From Lachnospiraceae bacterium (lineage in GTDB: Bacteria; Bacillota_A; Clostridia; Lachnospirales; Lachnospiraceae), in contig JAQUUB010000023.1 of the NCBI GenBank assembly GCA_028694115.1, positions 1 to 51,777 of the forward strand: 51,777 nt of DNA, read 5' to 3'. Made by a program: the position numbers and the translations under genes. The notes below the pieces were generated by a model. It searched no databases. It had not been told where the DNA came from and saw only the letters and a program-made list of their open reading frames with translations. This document shows, piece after piece, positions 7,792 through 16,074 of this stretch; within the stretch, counting starts at the first letter, position 1, and every line of letters begins with the position of its first letter.

Positions 7792-8421
7792 TTAAAACAT
7801 GTTTAAATCCTGTTGCAAAGAATCTACCAGTTTTCCAATATGTATTCCATCTACGAAAGAGTGATGTACCTGAACGGAGAAAGGAAGAATCATTTTCCCT
7901 TCTCTCTCAAAATATTTTCCCCAATCGAATAACGGCGTAGCATTATCCTTTTTACCAGAGTTCGTATGTGAAATATGTGTGTAGGATACCCATGGCATGG
8001 GTGAAAATTGAAATACATCATTACCTAATGGCCCTGTAAAATACTCTTTTTGATTTTCAGCTTTCTGAGTAGCTACCGCTACATAGTTTTCCATTGTGTC
8101 TTGCATTTCGACATTCACTACCTTAAAAAGCTCGGTGTTCTTATCCAGATAGGTGCAAGCCGTATTAATTCTATCATAAAGTACAATCTGATTGTCTAAG
8201 AAACGATATCGGAACTCTTCTATATTATTTGCACATTTTGAGGCAACAAAAATGAGGGAAAAAGTAAAGGATAAATTCATTTCCCGCACGCATTTCAAAA
8301 ATTTTGTGATATCCAATTCAAAGGTAACACAGAAAGATGGTTCGACACTATTTCGAAATATTTGACAATGCAAAGCTCTTTTCCAATTAGTTTCGTCAAT
8401 TACCCTATATTTATTATCCAT
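7792..8421 (-). CDS. Chloramphenicol acetyltransferase-like protein (CatA type)
   Basis: A 209-residue member of the CAT fold, which transfers acetyl groups from acetyl-CoA in trimers. The C-terminal catalytic motif reads HHSFVDG (residues 186-192), with His187 and Asp191 in the HxxxDG positions of classical CAT and lipoyl acyltransferases. The N-terminus (INETNWKR-like start, CVTFELDIT) and the FSPMPWVSYTH segment follow the CAT pattern. The family position HHAVCDG is changed to HHSFVDG, so it may not use chloramphenicol. Resistance should not be assumed. GGGAGGG precedes the ATG. Confidence 0.8.
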   Translation of the reverse strand: MDNKYRVIDETNWKRALHCQIFRNSVEPSFCVTFELDITKFLKCVREMNLSFTFSLIFVASKCANNIEEFRYRFLDNQIVLYDRINTACTYLDKNTELFKVVNVEMQDTMENYVAVATQKAENQKEYFTGPLGNDVFQFSPMPWVSYTHISHTNSGKKDNATPLFDWGKYFEREGKMILPFSVQVHHSFVDGIHIGKLVDSLQQDLNMF

Positions 8422-8454
8422 AAAATTACCCTCCCCTTAATATTTTTTATTAAT

Positions 8455-10395
8455 TTAATCCGAATTCAATTCATTTACAGGTGGCAAACAACTGTGTTTG
8501 TCGCAAACATAGTAAGTTGTTTTGTTATGAAGTAGTTGGTACTCATCCGTAGGTTCATCTAATATTTTGATGATAGTATCTGGTGCTACCATAAAAGGCA
8601 GGTCCTTAATATCTTCATTATTCTTTGGCACTACCGTAATCATTTGAGAAGGCTCAAAATAATCGGAAAGTGCAATCAAATACATTGCATACCCGGCAGG
8701 ATAATGCTTTGCCTCTCCATACATAAAATTCAGCTGGCTCTTGAGTATTGGATCAAGTTCCTCATCTGAAGATAGATTAGATAATCTCACAAGATTATAT
8801 GCCATTATAGAGTTTCCACTTGGAATTGCACCATCATAGCTTTCCTTTGGACGCATAATTAATCTTTCATTATCCTTACCATAGAGAAAAAACCCTCCAT
8901 CTGTTTCATCAAAGAAATCGGTGATGGATTTGTTTAACCATTGCTTTGCTTTCTCAACATAACTGGTATCAAGGGTTGCATTAAATAATGCCAAAAGTGC
9001 AAAAATATTATTTGCATAATCATCTAAGAATCCATTTTGATTTCGTTTCCCATCCCGAAAACTTACAAACAGGGTTCCATCTTGGCATAGATGATTTTCA
9101 ATAAACTGCTGTGCTCTTTTTGCTGCATTAAGATACTCGTCGTTTCTGCTAATACGATATAACCAGCACATAGCAGCAATCATCAGAGAATTCCATGAAG
9201 TGAGTATCTTATCATCCAAATGAAGTTTGTTCCTCTTTTTTCGGTAATCATATATTTTTGATAGGTATCTGTCAAACTCATTTGAAGTGTTGTGGTTTTT
9301 CAAAAGATTCGGGATATTTTTCCCCTCAAAATTACCCTTCTCTGTAATGGAATAGTATTCATTAAATTCTTTCCCTGATTTTTCACCAAGAAGCATGATA
9401 ATTTCTTCTGGTTTGAAAACATAATACTTTCCCTCTTCCCCATCACTGTCAGCATCTTGTGCACTGTAAAATCCACCTTCTGCTGATGTCATCTCACGGA
9501 GTATAAATTGTGCAGTTTTTTCTGCAATCTCCAGGTAAAATGAATTCTTTGTTATCCAATATGCTTTACTATAAACAAGGATTAATAAGGCATTATCATA
9601 AAGCATTTTCTCAAAGTGTGGCACAAGAAAATATTGGTCGGTAGAATATCTACTAAATCCATATCCAATATGATCAAATATTCCACCTTTGTACATTTGC
9701 ATCAAGGTGTGTTCCACCATTTCTAAAGAATGTTGATCCCGGCTTTTTTCATAATACTTTAGAAGAAACAACAGATTATGGGCGGCTGGAAACTTAGGTG
9801 CTACCCCAAATCCTCCGAATTCTTTATCATAGCTGTGTTTGTATAAATCTACTGCTGAATCAATTAACTTTCTATCTGTTTCATCCTTGGAAGGTCGTTT
9901 CGTATTTAAAGCCGTAACAATATCATCTGCTGACTGAAATAATTCATCACGATTTTTTTTCCACTTCTCATAGACCACAGCTAGCAGCTCTTTAAAACCA
10001 ATCATGCCATATCTAGTCTCCTTTGGAAAATAGGTACCTGCATAAAAAGGCTTCTGATCTGGTGTCATAAAAATACTCGTGGGCCAGCCACCACTTCCAG
10101 TAAACGTCTGGCACACTGACATGTAGATACTATCGATATCAGGTCGTTCTTCTTTATCCACCTTGATAGAAATATAATTTTGATTGAGAACTTTTGCAAC
10201 CTCCTGGTCTTCAAAGCTTTCATGTGCCATTACATGACACCAGTGGCAGGTGCTGTAACCAATACTTAAAAAAATTGGTTTGTCCTCAGCTTTTGCTTTT
10301 TGAAAAGCTTCTTCGCACCAAGGATACCAGTTGACAGGGTTATTTTCATGTTGTAAAAGATAGGGACTGGTTTGATTACTTAAATGATTGCTCAA
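8455..10395 (-). CDS. Thioredoxin-domain protein of the YyaL/SSP411 (DUF255) family
   Basis: A 646-residue protein with the strongly conserved N-terminal thioredoxin-like region [20 protein letters not shown], then [14 protein letters not shown] with the CxxC pair, DKEERPDID and [11 protein letters not shown], followed by a long alpha/alpha-barrel-like part resembling six-hairpin glycosidases (for example [11 protein letters not shown] and [10 protein letters not shown]). The biochemical role is not established. It starts with TTG at 10395, supported by GAGGTG 7 bases upstream. No signal peptide. Full length for the family. Confidence 0.92.
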   Translation of the reverse strand: MSNHLSNQTSPYLLQHENNPVNWYPWCEEAFQKAKAEDKPIFLSIGYSTCHWCHVMAHESFEDQEVAKVLNQNYISIKVDKEERPDIDSIYMSVCQTFTGSGGWPTSIFMTPDQKPFYAGTYFPKETRYGMIGFKELLAVVYEKWKKNRDELFQSADDIVTALNTKRPSKDETDRKLIDSAVDLYKHSYDKEFGGFGVAPKFPAAHNLLFLLKYYEKSRDQHSLEMVEHTLMQMYKGGIFDHIGYGFSRYSTDQYFLVPHFEKMLYDNALLILVYSKAYWITKNSFYLEIAEKTAQFILREMTSAEGGFYSAQDADSDGEEGKYYVFKPEEIIMLLGEKSGKEFNEYYSITEKGNFEGKNIPNLLKNHNTSNEFDRYLSKIYDYRKKRNKLHLDDKILTSWNSLMIAAMCWLYRISRNDEYLNAAKRAQQFIENHLCQDGTLFVSFRDGKRNQNGFLDDYANNIFALLALFNATLDTSYVEKAKQWLNKSITDFFDETDGGFFLYGKDNERLIMRPKESYDGAIPSGNSIMAYNLVRLSNLSSDEELDPILKSQLNFMYGEAKHYPAGYAMYLIALSDYFEPSQMITVVPKNNEDIKDLPFMVAPDTIIKILDEPTDEYQLLHNKTTYYVCDKHSCLPPVNELNSD

Positions 10396-10463
10396 GCATA
10401 TTCACCTCGTATTTTCATTTTAATATGGTCATCAATAAACCTTCCATTATTTATTCCCATCTA

Positions 10464-10508
10464 CATGCTTAAGCATGCACTCAAATACTTTCCACTCAAA
10501 TACTTTCC
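10464..10508. repeat. Palindrome and 15-bp tandem duplication upstream of the YyaL gene
   Basis: A perfect 14-bp palindrome CATGCTTAAGCATG (10464-10477) is followed at once by two exact copies of ACTCAAATACTTTCC (10479-10493 and 10494-10508). The stretch lies in the 168-base gap upstream of the YyaL-type gene, so the palindrome could be an operator; the duplication looks like replication slippage. Confidence 0.6.
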
Positions 10509-10563
10509 ATTCCAACACTACTGTTCATCAACTATGAAGGATGCTTATTTAACTATCTTACTA

Positions 10564-10656
10564 TTATAAAAATGAAAATTGCATAGATCTTGCCCACGTG
10601 CAATTGTCTGTTATTACAAATTCTTTCCCACATTGCACGCATTTTTTCTTTTCCAT
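10564..10656 (-). pseudogene. Truncated zinc-ribbon mini-gene downstream of ogt
   Basis: A 30-residue frame with ATG at 10656 and AGGGAG just upstream starts MEKKKCVQCGKEFVITD and then runs into NCTWARSMQFSFL and a stop. The opening matches the widespread small zinc-ribbon proteins that continue with a second cysteine pair; here only the first CxxC and a stray cysteine remain. It lies 10 bases after the ogt stop. I read it as a truncated copy rather than a working gene, though translation is possible. Confidence 0.45.
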
Positions 10657-10666
10657 ATACTCTCCC

Positions 10667-11137
10667 TCACGACAAAGAACCTTCTAAATCTAACAAATAT
10701 TTCTTTGCATTAACCCCACAGCCGAATCCCCCAATACTCCCATTTTTATTAATCACTCTATGGCAGGGAATTATGATCATAATTGGATTTTTGTTATTGG
10801 CTTGTCCTATTGCTCTTACTGCTTTTTTATTTCCAATTCCAATCGCAATATCCTCATAGCATCTTGTTTCACCATATGAAATCTTTTGTAATTCGTTCCA
10901 GACTTCTTTTTGAAAAACTGTTCCATTACTTTTAAGTGGCAGATGGAAGCTCTGTCTGTTACCTGCAAAATATTCATTTAGCTGTTTATATGCTTCATAC
11001 AATAAATCAGAATGTTGGTGAAACTTTGATTGTTCCGTATTTGTCTCCACTGTCTTTAAATACAGATTCACAATGTTTCCTTTTTCTTCACAAATATTTA
11101 AAATTCCTATTGGACTATTGATATCTAAACTATTCAT
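10667..11137 (-). CDS. ogt: Methylated-DNA--protein-cysteine S-methyltransferase
   Basis: Repairs O6-alkylguanine by moving the alkyl group to its own active-site cysteine in a single turnover. The 156-residue protein shows the catalytic IIPCHRV motif, the preceding helix-turn-helix with GETRCYEDIAIGIGNKKAVRAIGQANNKNP (recognition helix and Asn hinge), and the GGFGCGVNAKKYLLDLEG tail. The N-terminal domain is the short Ogt type rather than the Ada fusion. It is on the same strand as a flavodoxin-like gene 27 bases upstream. Confidence 0.93.
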   Translation of the reverse strand: MNSLDINSPIGILNICEEKGNIVNLYLKTVETNTEQSKFHQHSDLLYEAYKQLNEYFAGNRQSFHLPLKSNGTVFQKEVWNELQKISYGETRCYEDIAIGIGNKKAVRAIGQANNKNPIMIIIPCHRVINKNGSIGGFGCGVNAKKYLLDLEGSLS

Positions 11138-11163
11138 TGACCCCTATCTTATCCCTTATATTT

Positions 11164-11835
11164 TTATATGTATTTTTTATATGGCTTTGCTGACAAGCTT
11201 CCCCTACAGCCGTTCTGCCTAAAGAAAATCATAAAAAACAGCTTGTTTAAAGGACTTAAAAATCTATGTGAAACCATAAACATTTTTGTAAAAAACTCAG
11301 GTGCTGCAAACAGATTCACCTTTTCTTTCTCAAAGTAACCGTCTTTTGCAAAAATCTCTCCCATATTTGTAAATGGTAACACCATATTTTGAGCGCTCGC
11401 ATCGGGTAACATATGGATAGCAAACATGTTGCCTTTGATTAGTGTTCCCCCATATTCGCAATTCAAAAATCCAGGGAGTTGCTCTAGATACCGTTCTCCG
11501 CACCTTAATTGAGATGCTTCAGCAAAACCTCCCTGTAGGAGAAAACTTATCTTTGTTTTAGGCTGATTCTCCTGAATTGTTTTTGGCGTCAGCGTTTCCA
11601 AAAATTCCATCATGATTCCCGGAATGCTCTCAACATATAAGGGTAATGCCATAAGAATATTCTCATTATTATTAAAGGCATCTCTTATGTCATCCCATTT
11701 CCCCCTTTCAAAAAGATGGTATAGGAAAGCTGTATTTCCATTATTTGTAAATCCCTTGATAAAAGCCTTGATAATAATATTTGTATTGCTTTTTATTGTT
11801 ACGCGAGGCGAACAGTTAATAATTACTAATTTCAT
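11164..11835 (-). CDS. Flavodoxin-like NAD(P)H-dependent oxidoreductase
   Basis: A 223-residue flavodoxin-fold protein. It opens with MKLVIINCSPRVTIKSNTN, the strand and phosphate-binding loop of FMN reductases, then has ILMALPLYVESIPGIMMEFLE (the second FMN loop) and a KISFLLQGGFAEASQLRCGERY strand. The ATG at 11835 is preceded by AGGGAGG; the longer frame to 11865 is unsupported. It overlaps the upstream oxidoreductase gene by 20 bases, so the two flavodoxin-like proteins are coupled and could work together. The C-terminal tail (FFMIFFRQNGCRG) is hydrophobic. Substrate unknown. Confidence 0.75.
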   Translation of the reverse strand: MKLVIINCSPRVTIKSNTNIIIKAFIKGFTNNGNTAFLYHLFERGKWDDIRDAFNNNENILMALPLYVESIPGIMMEFLETLTPKTIQENQPKTKISFLLQGGFAEASQLRCGERYLEQLPGFLNCEYGGTLIKGNMFAIHMLPDASAQNMVLPFTNMGEIFAKDGYFEKEKVNLFAAPEFFTKMFMVSHRFLSPLNKLFFMIFFRQNGCRGSLSAKPYKKYI

Positions 11836-12604
11836 TATAAAATCCCTCCCTGTCTTTAAATTCATAGGCTCCTAATGAATGGGAATGTAAATTTATATTT
11901 ACACGGTCAAGCCATAAATTTAGATAATCATGATCCACATCACCGGTATAAAGTAACGCCATATCCGGCTGTCTTCCATATCTGGAATAGTGGCGCATTT
12001 GACCATCTTTAAATTTCAAGTGCATTGTAGCTAATGGTAAAATCCGGTCAACCAGATTTTTCATCTGACTGCATACAAATCCAAGCTTTGTTTCGGTAAG
12101 GAAAATAACGCAGTCAGCCTGCAACATTTTTATCAGAATCTGCTCATAATCATCTTTGATACAACACAGTCCTGGAGTTTTGATCCAACAGTCGTTGCAT
12201 CCTATGCAATGTTTAATTTTCATTTCGCTTGTTGAAATAGCTTGCAATTGGCCTACATGCTGTAAAAGCTCCTTATGTACGCTCTGGAATTCCGGACTAT
12301 CCTCCGGCATAGTACTAATCAGAAGATAATTTTTTTCTGTTTTATTCTCTTTTCTCATTGTTGATGAACCTCTCTTTTTTTGTATTATCAGTACAGCGGT
12401 TGCAATAATGCTAACTACAACACCTACAATAATGAGTACCGTAGAAAAGTCTCCACTTAACTTTCCTGACATAAATACAGCTGTAGGTCCATCAGCACCA
12501 CCAATAATAGCTACTGAAATCCCATTTTTACATTTTATAAAAATCCCTATCATTGCAGCAATAATTCCTGCTACGATTCCCATAATAGATATTTCCTTTT
12601 TCAT
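11816..12604 (-). CDS. Fusion: OadB-like GGADGPT membrane segment plus flavodoxin-like oxidoreductase
   Basis: An unusual two-part frame. Residues 1-78 (from the ATG at 12604) form two membrane helices around VAIIGGADGPTAVFMSGKL, the sequence signature of sodium-translocating decarboxylase beta subunits and of small clostridial membrane proteins annotated from it. The rest is a flavodoxin-like NAD(P)H oxidoreductase with the cysteine cluster HCIGCNDCWIKTPGLCC typical of iron-sulfur flavoprotein relatives. An internal ATG at 12358 has AGAGAGG 10 bases upstream, so the oxidoreductase may also be made alone; the apparent fusion could be two genes whose frames have merged. It overlaps the next flavodoxin-like gene by 20 bases. 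Confidence 0.7.
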   Translation of the reverse strand: MKKEISIMGIVAGIIAAMIGIFIKCKNGISVAIIGGADGPTAVFMSGKLSGDFSTVLIIVGVVVSIIATAVLIIQKKRGSSTMRKENKTEKNYLLISTMPEDSPEFQSVHKELLQHVGQLQAISTSEMKIKHCIGCNDCWIKTPGLCCIKDDYEQILIKMLQADCVIFLTETKLGFVCSQMKNLVDRILPLATMHLKFKDGQMRHYSRYGRQPDMALLYTGDVDHDYLNLWLDRVNINLHSHSLGAYEFKDREGFYNEISNY

Positions 12605-12640
12605 TTTATTTCCCACCCTTGTTCGATATCTGTTTTTCTC

Positions 12641-13480
12641 TCAAATTTTCCGTTCCATGCAAATGGAATCTGGCATATCAGCATACTGTCCATAATTTGG
12701 AATGACTTGATATCCTAACTTTTTGTATACATGGCAGGCTGCTTCTAGTGGTGCTCCCGTCTCTAAAATACAAAATCTGAATCCCTTGATTTTTGCTTTT
12801 GCCTCTAATCTTCTTACTAGTTCTGCACCCAATCCTATATTTCGAACAGACGGCTCTGTAAAAATACGTTTTAATTCTGCATGATCTTCATCATACATTT
12901 TAAAGGCACCACATGCAACCGGATTGCCTTCTCGATAGGCCACTATTACGTCATGAATACGATCTCTTTGATTATACTGTTCATACTGACTTCTTTGAAA
13001 TTTCTTTTCAACCATTTCATCCAGAGTATCGTCTAGTCTGCTACAAAGCTTTGCAAAATCTAGATTCTCCCCATCCGTATCCCTAAATTCCAATTTTGAT
13101 AGCGTGAGTAGCTGTTTTTTTGCTTTTTTACTAAGCTTTTCTACTACCGACTCATATGCTTCATCAATCATCTGAAATAATACTTCCTTATCAGAAAACA
13201 GATCTAAATTAACGGTATTCCAATATGGCTGTTGTACCGGTGGACAATGATATCCTCGCACAATGATCTCCGGATAAAGCTGCCGATAAAGATACGATTT
13301 TTCTGGCTCATTTTTTAATGTCACCCTATAAAATTTTTCTTCTGGATTAAATTGCGCAAATATTTTTCCCATTACCCTATAACAGATGGGATATGTTCCA
13401 AATGGTCTTGTCTCATATGCGCCTAATTGATTCAAACAATAATCCTCGATTGCCTGAACTATCTTTTTATTATATTCCAT
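12641..13480 (-). CDS. MmcQ/YjbR-like domain fused to a GNAT acetyltransferase
   Basis: A 279-residue two-domain protein. Residues 1 to about 120 match the MmcQ/YjbR fold (EDYCLNQLGAYETRPFGTYPICYRVMGKIFAQF... RGYHCPPVQQPYWNTVNLD), a small DNA-binding-like or unknown-function domain. From about 140 it is a GNAT: HDVIVAYREGNPVACGAFKMY, then the acetyl-CoA loop RNIGLGAELVRRLE and the YKKLGYQVIPNYGQY end. Acceptor unknown. AAAGGA precedes the ATG. It heads a minus-strand set with the OadB-like/flavodoxin fusion. Confidence 0.85.
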   Translation of the reverse strand: MEYNKKIVQAIEDYCLNQLGAYETRPFGTYPICYRVMGKIFAQFNPEEKFYRVTLKNEPEKSYLYRQLYPEIIVRGYHCPPVQQPYWNTVNLDLFSDKEVLFQMIDEAYESVVEKLSKKAKKQLLTLSKLEFRDTDGENLDFAKLCSRLDDTLDEMVEKKFQRSQYEQYNQRDRIHDVIVAYREGNPVACGAFKMYDEDHAELKRIFTEPSVRNIGLGAELVRRLEAKAKIKGFRFCILETGAPLEAACHVYKKLGYQVIPNYGQYADMPDSICMERKI

Positions 13481-13608
13481 GCTATATATCCTTTTTTATT
13501 CCAATCATAATAATACAAATTATGATTACTCCAAAACCATAACATCCGATTCATATTGTTTCTCTATCGCCATTCCACTGCTCCCCTTAATATCTAATTC
13601 TTGTACTA

Positions 13609-14085
13609 TCAATCCCCTGCAATTTTCTTAAGTGTATCGCCTGCGATTCTATAAACCGTCCAGTCTTCCAATTGCTGTGCTCCTAACGATAAATAGAAAT
13701 CGATGCTAGGTCTATTCCAGTCAAGGCAACACCATTCCAACCTACCACATTCACGTTCGATAGCAATTTCAGCAAGTTTTTTGAAAACAGCTTTTCCATA
13801 TCCCAACCCTCTGTATTCCGGTTTTATGTATAAATCTTCAAGATAGATACCGGCACGTCCTAAAAATGTAGAAAAGTTGTGAAAAAATAGGGCGAATCCG
13901 ATTTCAGTTTCATTTACCACGGCGAAGATAACCTCCGCCTTTTCCTTAACAAATAACCATTCCCTCAAAGTATCCTCTGTAGCGACTACCTCATCAAGCA
14001 TTTTTTCATACACGGCCAAGTCTTTAATAAATTGAAGAATCAGCGCGGTATCCGATTCTTTTGCATATCTAAAAGTTAAATTCAT
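13609..14085 (-). CDS. GNAT acetyltransferase of the diamine (SSAT)-like group
   Basis: A 158-residue acetyltransferase. It opens MNLTFRYAKESDTALILQFI and has EDLYIKPEYRGLGYGKAVFKKLAEIA (acetyl-CoA pyrophosphate loop) and CCLDWNRPSIDFYLSLGAQ, the arrangement of spermidine/thialysine N-acetyltransferase relatives. The substrate is inferred only loosely. The start at 14085 is set by GGAGG 6-7 bases upstream; the longer frame to 14160 runs through the promoter. That promoter belongs to a module repeated at 28.2 kb. Confidence 0.85.
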   Translation of the reverse strand: MNLTFRYAKESDTALILQFIKDLAVYEKMLDEVVATEDTLREWLFVKEKAEVIFAVVNETEIGFALFFHNFSTFLGRAGIYLEDLYIKPEYRGLGYGKAVFKKLAEIAIERECGRLEWCCLDWNRPSIDFYLSLGAQQLEDWTVYRIAGDTLKKIAGD

Positions 14086-14128
14086 TTTTTGTACCTCCAA
14101 ATTTCTTTCATCACACGAAACATTTGTT

Positions 14129-14170
14129 CTAATTATACCACAACAGGCTAAATTTTCCATATTTATTTTT
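14129..14170 (-). promoter_or_regulatory. Promoter module copy A (extended -10)
   Basis: Minus strand carries TGG-TATAAT (extended -10; TATAAT at 14132-14137) about 47 bases before the GNAT start. The 42-base block is 34/42 identical to 28230-28271, a second promoter-like block 14 kb away. Confidence 0.55.
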
Positions 14171-14193
14171 AATACCGACTAATTTAGACTTAT

Positions 14194-15471
14194 TTAGCAC
14201 TCCGTCATAATACGAATGATTTCCTGATCGGTTTCTGCCATTCCTATTTTCCCAAGGCGTCCAATATTATTAATTGTGTTTTCTACTCCCTTGGAAATAA
14301 TACCATCACCACCGTAAAACTGCTGTCCGCAGCAATACATTTCATACCCCATTACTCCAGCATCAATCGCAGCCGCTATTTTCCCAGCACAGGAAGGCTT
14401 TGCTCCATCACATACAATCCCCGAAACAATCCCCAGCGCATTGACTAATGTATGTGTAATGGTCTTATAATCACAGCCAAGCAGATAGGCAATCCCACAT
14501 CCTGCCCCACAGCCCGCACTAACTGCTCCACAATATGCCGAAAGTCTCCCTATTCCTGTTTTCTGATGGATTGTGATTAGATTAGAAAGAACCAGTGCAC
14601 GATACAATTTTTCTTTTTCTTTTTTGTACTCTTCTGCATATACAATAACAGGAATTGATGATGTCATTCCCTGATTTCCACTTCCAGAGTTAATAATAAC
14701 TGGCATTTCACATCCGCTCATTCTTGCATCGGAACCGGCTGCCGCATAGGCTCTTGCCTTGTTTTTCACAGTATCTGCATCCATCTTTGCAATTACCTTC
14801 CCTATATTCGCTCCGTATGGATTCTTCATTCCCTCTTTTGCAATTGCCATATTATAGGTAATCTGTCGTTCTAAAAGGTTCTCTATATCTTCAATATTCA
14901 CCGTTTCTGCAAATTCATAAATTCCCTGTACATTGAGCAGACTCCGATCCGTAAGCTCAATTTTCTTTGCGGATATCGTTCCCGCTTCAAATAAGATTTC
15001 TCCGTTTTTTATGATTTGAACAATATTTGTATGAAAACCTGCTATCCGGACACTTGCTTCCTCTCCCTTTGCATAGACATGAATTTTCACATCCAGCTGT
15101 TCTTCACTCCTTGCCTGTTTCACAACGATATCTGTTTCCTGAAGATACCTTACTGTCTGTAGTTTTTCTTCTTCTGATACTTTTGAGATCACTTCTAACA
15201 CTTTAGAGGCATCTCCTGCAATAATTCCCACCGCAGCAGATGCCTCTATCCCTTTGAGTCCATTGGTATTCGGCACAATGACACTCTTAACATTTTTAAT
15301 TATATTTCCACTTACCTCAATTACTACTCTATCTGGGTTTTTTTCCAATACTTCTTTTGCCTTTGCTGCACAGTATGCAATGCAGATTGGTTCTGTACAT
15401 CCCATAGCTGGAACCAGTTCTTCCTGTAAAATGGCAAGATATGTTTTGTAAAGTAAACTGTTTTTTTTCAT
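14194..15471 (-). CDS. cyuA: L-cysteine desulfidase (CyuA / UPF0597 family)
   Basis: A [4Fe-4S] enzyme converting L-cysteine to pyruvate, ammonia and sulfide, formerly annotated as a serine dehydratase alpha-like protein. The 425-residue frame shows the conserved opening with LVPAMGCTEPICIAYCAAKA (Cys25), INSGSGNQGMTSSIPV, the cysteine-rich SAYCGAVSAGCGAGCGIAYL cluster and GIVCDGAKPSCAGKIAAAID. These cysteines fit the cluster ligands of the archaeal enzyme. An Lrp-type regulator lies 44 bases upstream on the same strand, as with cyuR and cyuPA in enteric bacteria, so cysteine-responsive control is likely. GAGGAA precedes the ATG. Confidence 0.88.
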   Translation of the reverse strand: MKKNSLLYKTYLAILQEELVPAMGCTEPICIAYCAAKAKEVLEKNPDRVVIEVSGNIIKNVKSVIVPNTNGLKGIEASAAVGIIAGDASKVLEVISKVSEEEKLQTVRYLQETDIVVKQARSEEQLDVKIHVYAKGEEASVRIAGFHTNIVQIIKNGEILFEAGTISAKKIELTDRSLLNVQGIYEFAETVNIEDIENLLERQITYNMAIAKEGMKNPYGANIGKVIAKMDADTVKNKARAYAAAGSDARMSGCEMPVIINSGSGNQGMTSSIPVIVYAEEYKKEKEKLYRALVLSNLITIHQKTGIGRLSAYCGAVSAGCGAGCGIAYLLGCDYKTITHTLVNALGIVSGIVCDGAKPSCAGKIAAAIDAGVMGYEMYCCGQQFYGGDGIISKGVENTINNIGRLGKIGMAETDQEIIRIMTEC

Positions 15472-15515
15472 CTTTTTTCCTCTTCTCTTTATTCGTATTT
15501 ATTAATTACCTCTTA

Positions 15516-15950
15516 TTATTCCATCAGTACTCCTCTGTTCTCCACAATTGTAGAAAACACAATCTGTGTGCTGGTTTTACCAAATCTCTGGACTTCACCA
15601 ATAAAAGCATCTAGTTCCATTGTACTTGGAAAAGCCACCTTAATAAGTACCGAATAATTCCCAGTTACGCAATCACACTCCAGCACATTCGGATTCTTTT
15701 CCAAAATAGGATACACAATCGGTTTTTGATGTGGACTAATTTCAAGACTTACAAAAGCTTTAATCGGATACCCCATTTTCATCACATCCGTTTGCGCCTG
15801 ATATCCCTTAAGAATTCCTTCCTTCTCCAGATGATCAATTCTTACAGAAACTGCTGGTGAAGACAGATATACTTCTTCAGCAATCTGTTTTAAGGGAGTT
15901 CTTGCATCCTTTTGTAAAATTGTCACTATTTTTTTGTCAATTGCATCCAT
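15516..15950 (-). CDS. Lrp/AsnC family transcriptional regulator
   Basis: A 144-residue regulator with the AsnC-type helix-turn-helix (DAIDKKIVTILQKDARTPLK... YLSSPAVSVRIDHLEKEGIL) and the RAM ligand-binding domain (KAFVSLEISPHQKP... VLECDCVTGNYSVLIKVAF). GGAGG precedes the ATG. It is encoded just upstream of cyuA on the same strand and therefore is probably the cysteine-sensing regulator of that gene, by analogy with the E. coli DecR/CyuR pair. It follows the terminator of the glutamate dehydrogenase gene. Confidence 0.92.
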   Translation of the reverse strand: MDAIDKKIVTILQKDARTPLKQIAEEVYLSSPAVSVRIDHLEKEGILKGYQAQTDVMKMGYPIKAFVSLEISPHQKPIVYPILEKNPNVLECDCVTGNYSVLIKVAFPSTMELDAFIGEVQRFGKTSTQIVFSTIVENRGVLME

Positions 15951-15993
15951 ATGGTGTCCTCCTGTTTATCCTTACGATCAATAAAAAAATTTC

Positions 15994-16026
15994 AAAAAAA
16001 ACAGAGGCAAAATTTCTTACCTCTGT
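15994..16026 (-). terminator. Rho-independent terminator of the glutamate dehydrogenase gene
   Basis: Minus strand: stem ACAGAGG / CCTCTGT (16020-16026 and 16001-16007) with a 12-base loop, followed by a run of seven to eight T. It separates gdhA from the lrp-cyuA pair. Confidence 0.85.
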
Positions 16027-16074
16027 GTAATGCAATCATTATACTATTTTCAAGTAAAAAAGAAAACCCTTACA

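Noticed and set aside
7792..8421. Chloramphenicol resistance
   Set aside because: The catalytic motif is kept but differs at neighbouring positions, and many chromosomal CAT-like proteins do not confer resistance.
10384..10569. Plus-strand 61-residue frame upstream of the YyaL gene
   Set aside because: No ribosome site, spans the tandem duplication, and shows no family match.
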